7,274 nucleotides of DNA, taken from NCBI GenBank assembly GCA_023453335.1, contig JAEXTU010000214.1, positions 1 through 7,274 of the forward strand, written 5' to 3'. Of this stretch, positions 5,796-7,274 are shown piece by piece. This DNA comes from Pseudomonadota bacterium (lineage in GTDB: Bacteria; Desulfobacterota; Desulfovibrionia; Desulfovibrionales; Desulfovibrionaceae). The translations under genes and the position numbers were made by a program. The notes below the pieces were generated by a model. It saw nothing but the letters and a program-made list of their open reading frames with translations, had not been told where the DNA came from and did not search any database. Numbering within the stretch: position 1 is the first letter of the stretch; each line of letters begins with the position of its first letter.

Positions 5796-6984
5796 CGCCC
5801 TGCTCCGCTCCCGGGCTTCCGGCAGGCTGGGGAGCCTGCACGGGGAGAACAATCAGGATGGGCTCCGGGATGGTGTAGTGTCTTGCGTGCTCGAACAGGA
5901 ATTCGATGGTGGCCTCGGAGAGCTCCTGCCCCTTGCTGAGCAGAAGGGTCTCCTTGGTGCCGTGCCGCCCCACCAGGTCCTGGGAAAGCACCATGCCGGG
6001 CGCCAGGGACAGCAGCGAAACCTCCCGGAGGATGTACTTCGATTCCTCCCCGAGCATGGCGTCCAGGGCGCCCAGGACCTTCATGTCGTACCATCCCCGG
6101 CGCTGCTGCAAATAGACCAAGGCCTCGGCCTTGTTCGCCCGGTTGCTGATGAAGGCGTCGAAGTCCACCGCCACCCTGAGGATCCGCGCTCCCAGGGGAA
6201 TCTCGTCGCCCCTTTTCCCATCCTCTGGCACTCCGCTCCCATCGTAGTGCTTTTCCTGGTACAGCACGATGTCAGCGACCTCGGACATGCGCGGGATGTC
6301 GCGCAGGAGCTTGGCGGCCAGCAGGGGATGTTCGCTGTACCGCTTCTGCTGGCCCTCGGTGAGCGGCGTGTTCTCCATGACCCGCCGGCAGATCCCCTCG
6401 GGCAGGGTGATGAAGCCGAGCATGGAGAGCATGGCCGCGGTCTCGGTGACCCAGGGGGCGGGATCCTCCAGGGCCCGGCTCATGCCCCGCACGTAGGGTA
6501 TAATGCGGGACACCCGGCCGAAGACCTCGGGCTTGAGCATGCTCAGCATGTCGCACAGGAGATGGACGTTGGCCTTGAGGGTCTTCTCCAACAGTTCCCG
6601 TTCCGAACTCTGCAATTCGTAGATGCGCAGGCCGTCAGCCAAGGCCTTGGCCAGGATTTTGGGCGGACAGGGCTTGGTGAGCAACCGAAAGATGTTGCCC
6701 TCGTTGACCGCGCGGATGGCGGTCTCCGTATCGGCATAGCCGGTGAGCATGATGCGCACCGTGTCCGGGGATCGCTCCAGGACCTTGGCCAGGAACTCCA
6801 CGCCGTTCATTCCCGGCATCCGGTAGTCGGAGATGACCAGGGAGATGGGGCTTTGCTGGGCCAGGACCTTGAGGCCCGCCTCCCCGTCCAGGGCGGTGTG
6901 GGTCTCGAACCGTTGCCCCAGCACGCGCTCGAAGGACGTGAGCAGCTTCGCGTCGTCGTCAACTATCAGGATCTTGTGCTTCAT
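5788..6984 (-). CDS. Response regulator with degenerate HD-GYP-like domain
   Basis: A 398-aa protein. The receiver domain (1-about 120) is complete: Asp9/Asp10, phosphoacceptor Asp53 in SDYRMPG, Thr81 and Lys104 in TKPC. The next region (about 140-315) aligns without gaps in its core blocks to the HD-GYP domain of the downstream gene but has lost its metal centre: HD becomes Ser187-Met188, HH becomes Gln243-Glu244, GYP becomes GVP (251-253), and the later Asp becomes Val273. Only the His of the third motif (His219, EHP) and DGSG remain. It is therefore unlikely to be a phosphodiesterase and may bind a ligand or partner. A C-terminal module (about 318-380) has the LxxGMVLxxDL...G...LLLxKGQxLS pattern seen next to other HD-GYP/HDOD domains. 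A Pro/Ala/Gly tail follows. The start ATG 6984 has GAGG 10 nt upstream; the longer frame from 7206 reads a shadow of the HDOD gene. It overlaps the HDOD gene by 26 nt and the HD-GYP gene by 8 nt. Confidence 0.92.
   Translation of the reverse strand: MKHKILIVDDDAKLLTSFERVLGQRFETHTALDGEAGLKVLAQQSPISLVISDYRMPGMNGVEFLAKVLERSPDTVRIMLTGYADTETAIRAVNEGNIFRLLTKPCPPKILAKALADGLRIYELQSSERELLEKTLKANVHLLCDMLSMLKPEVFGRVSRIIPYVRGMSRALEDPAPWVTETAAMLSMLGFITLPEGICRRVMENTPLTEGQQKRYSEHPLLAAKLLRDIPRMSEVADIVLYQEKHYDGSGVPEDGKRGDEIPLGARILRVAVDFDAFISNRANKAEALVYLQQRRGWYDMKVLGALDAMLGEESKYILREVSLLSLAPGMVLSQDLVGRHGTKETLLLSKGQELSEATIEFLFEHARHYTIPEPILIVLPVQAPQPAGSPGAEQGDA
5803..5806 (-). promoter_or_regulatory. Ribosome binding site of the HD-GYP response regulator
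   Basis: GGAG on the minus strand lies 7 nt before ATG 5795, inside the last codons of the preceding gene. It decides the start at 5795 and supports translation coupled to the upstream reading frame. Confidence 0.6.
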
Positions 6985-7274
6985 GGATTTCCATCCTCGC
7001 GCAGATAGCCTGCACACCCTCCCTCCAGAAGTCCAGGCGATGGCCGAGGCCGGCACGCTCCAGGTAGGCCCGGTCCAGCGGAGGCTTGTGGTACCCGGGA
7101 TTGATGACCACCATCTCCCAGTCCAGGATGTTGGCGCAGTATACCGCCAGGGTCGGGGTGAGCCCGGGCGTGATGATGCAGGGAGCGTGGTGCAGGAGGG
7201 CGGCATCCACCACGCTGTCGGGCAGCCCCCACAGCCGCAGCAGGTATCCCCCCATCTCGGCGTGGGTCGCGCCC
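6959..7274 (-). CDS. HDOD-domain protein, C-terminal part (5' end outside the window)
   Basis: The last 104 residues of a protein that continues past the window edge. The sequence opens with GATHAEMGGYLLRLWGLPDS and continues VVDAALLHHAP, the characteristic end of an HDOD domain (a non-catalytic relative of HD phosphohydrolases used in signalling). Further on comes LDRAYLERAGLGHRLDFWRE, a tail I associate with REC-HDOD response regulators, so a receiver domain upstream is likely but not visible. An internal ATG at 7255 lies within the domain and is not the true start, because the frame stays open and conserved through the edge. The stop at 6959 overlaps the start of the next regulator by 26 nt, indicating an operon with coupled translation. 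I am sure of the HDOD assignment but not of the full architecture. Confidence 0.85.
   Translation of the reverse strand, partial: GATHAEMGGYLLRLWGLPDSVVDAALLHHAPCIITPGLTPTLAVYCANILDWEMVVINPGYHKPPLDRAYLERAGLGHRLDFWREGVQAICARMEIHEAQDPDS

Noticed and set aside
5796..5852. A TTG start at 5852 for the HD-GYP regulator.
   Set aside because: The extra 19 residues do not resemble a receiver-domain start and overlap the tail of the upstream gene; ATG 5795 has a good GGAG site.
6985..7206. A 74-residue N-terminal extension of the degenerate HD-GYP regulator from ATG 7206.
   Set aside because: It would lie entirely over the conserved HDOD coding region in another phase, and the receiver domain naturally begins at ATG 6984 (MKHKILIVDDD).

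Overview
The window carries six protein-coding genes, all on the minus strand. The base composition is GC-rich with strong GC bias at third codon positions, which leaves long meaningless open frames on the opposite strand. The gene content suggests a high-GC proteobacterium, most likely a Desulfovibrio-like member of the former Deltaproteobacteria. That placement is an inference from the style of the TypA sequence and from the tandem REC-HD-GYP/HDOD regulators; no marker gene in the window settles it.

In transcription order (high to low coordinates), the first block (7274 to 4773) is a tightly packed signalling operon. It begins with the 3' end of an HDOD-domain protein that runs off the window. 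This overlaps by 26 nt a response regulator (REC) carrying a degenerate HD-GYP-like domain, which in turn overlaps by 8 nt a second response regulator carrying an intact HD-GYP domain, a predicted cyclic-di-GMP phosphodiesterase. The two regulators are collinear paralogues with the same phosphoacceptor position (Asp53), but one has lost nearly every metal ligand. Overlapping reading frames suggest translational coupling of all three. No histidine kinase is visible in the window.

The second block (4708 to 2000) has a DUF482/COG3146 GNAT-fold protein followed 75 nt later by a flavin disulfide reductase of the mercuric reductase/dihydrolipoamide dehydrogenase family. The reductase keeps the CxxxxC redox pair but has Tyr where dihydrolipoamide dehydrogenases have the catalytic His, and it lacks the C-terminal Cys-Cys of MerA. 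A possible promoter lies just before the DUF482 gene.

The third block (1894 to 44) is typA/bipA, a ribosome-associated translational GTPase. It probably has its own promoter in the 105-nt gap upstream and is followed by a small hairpin-plus-T-tract terminator. Its guanine-recognition motif G4 reads NKIA instead of NKID.

I found no RNA genes, mobile elements, CRISPR arrays or integration sites. The only candidate for something less ordinary is the active/degenerate HD-GYP regulator pair coupled to an HDOD protein. The remaining genes are recognisable housekeeping or accessory families with some unusual residues. No intergenic stretch exceeds about 105 bases.
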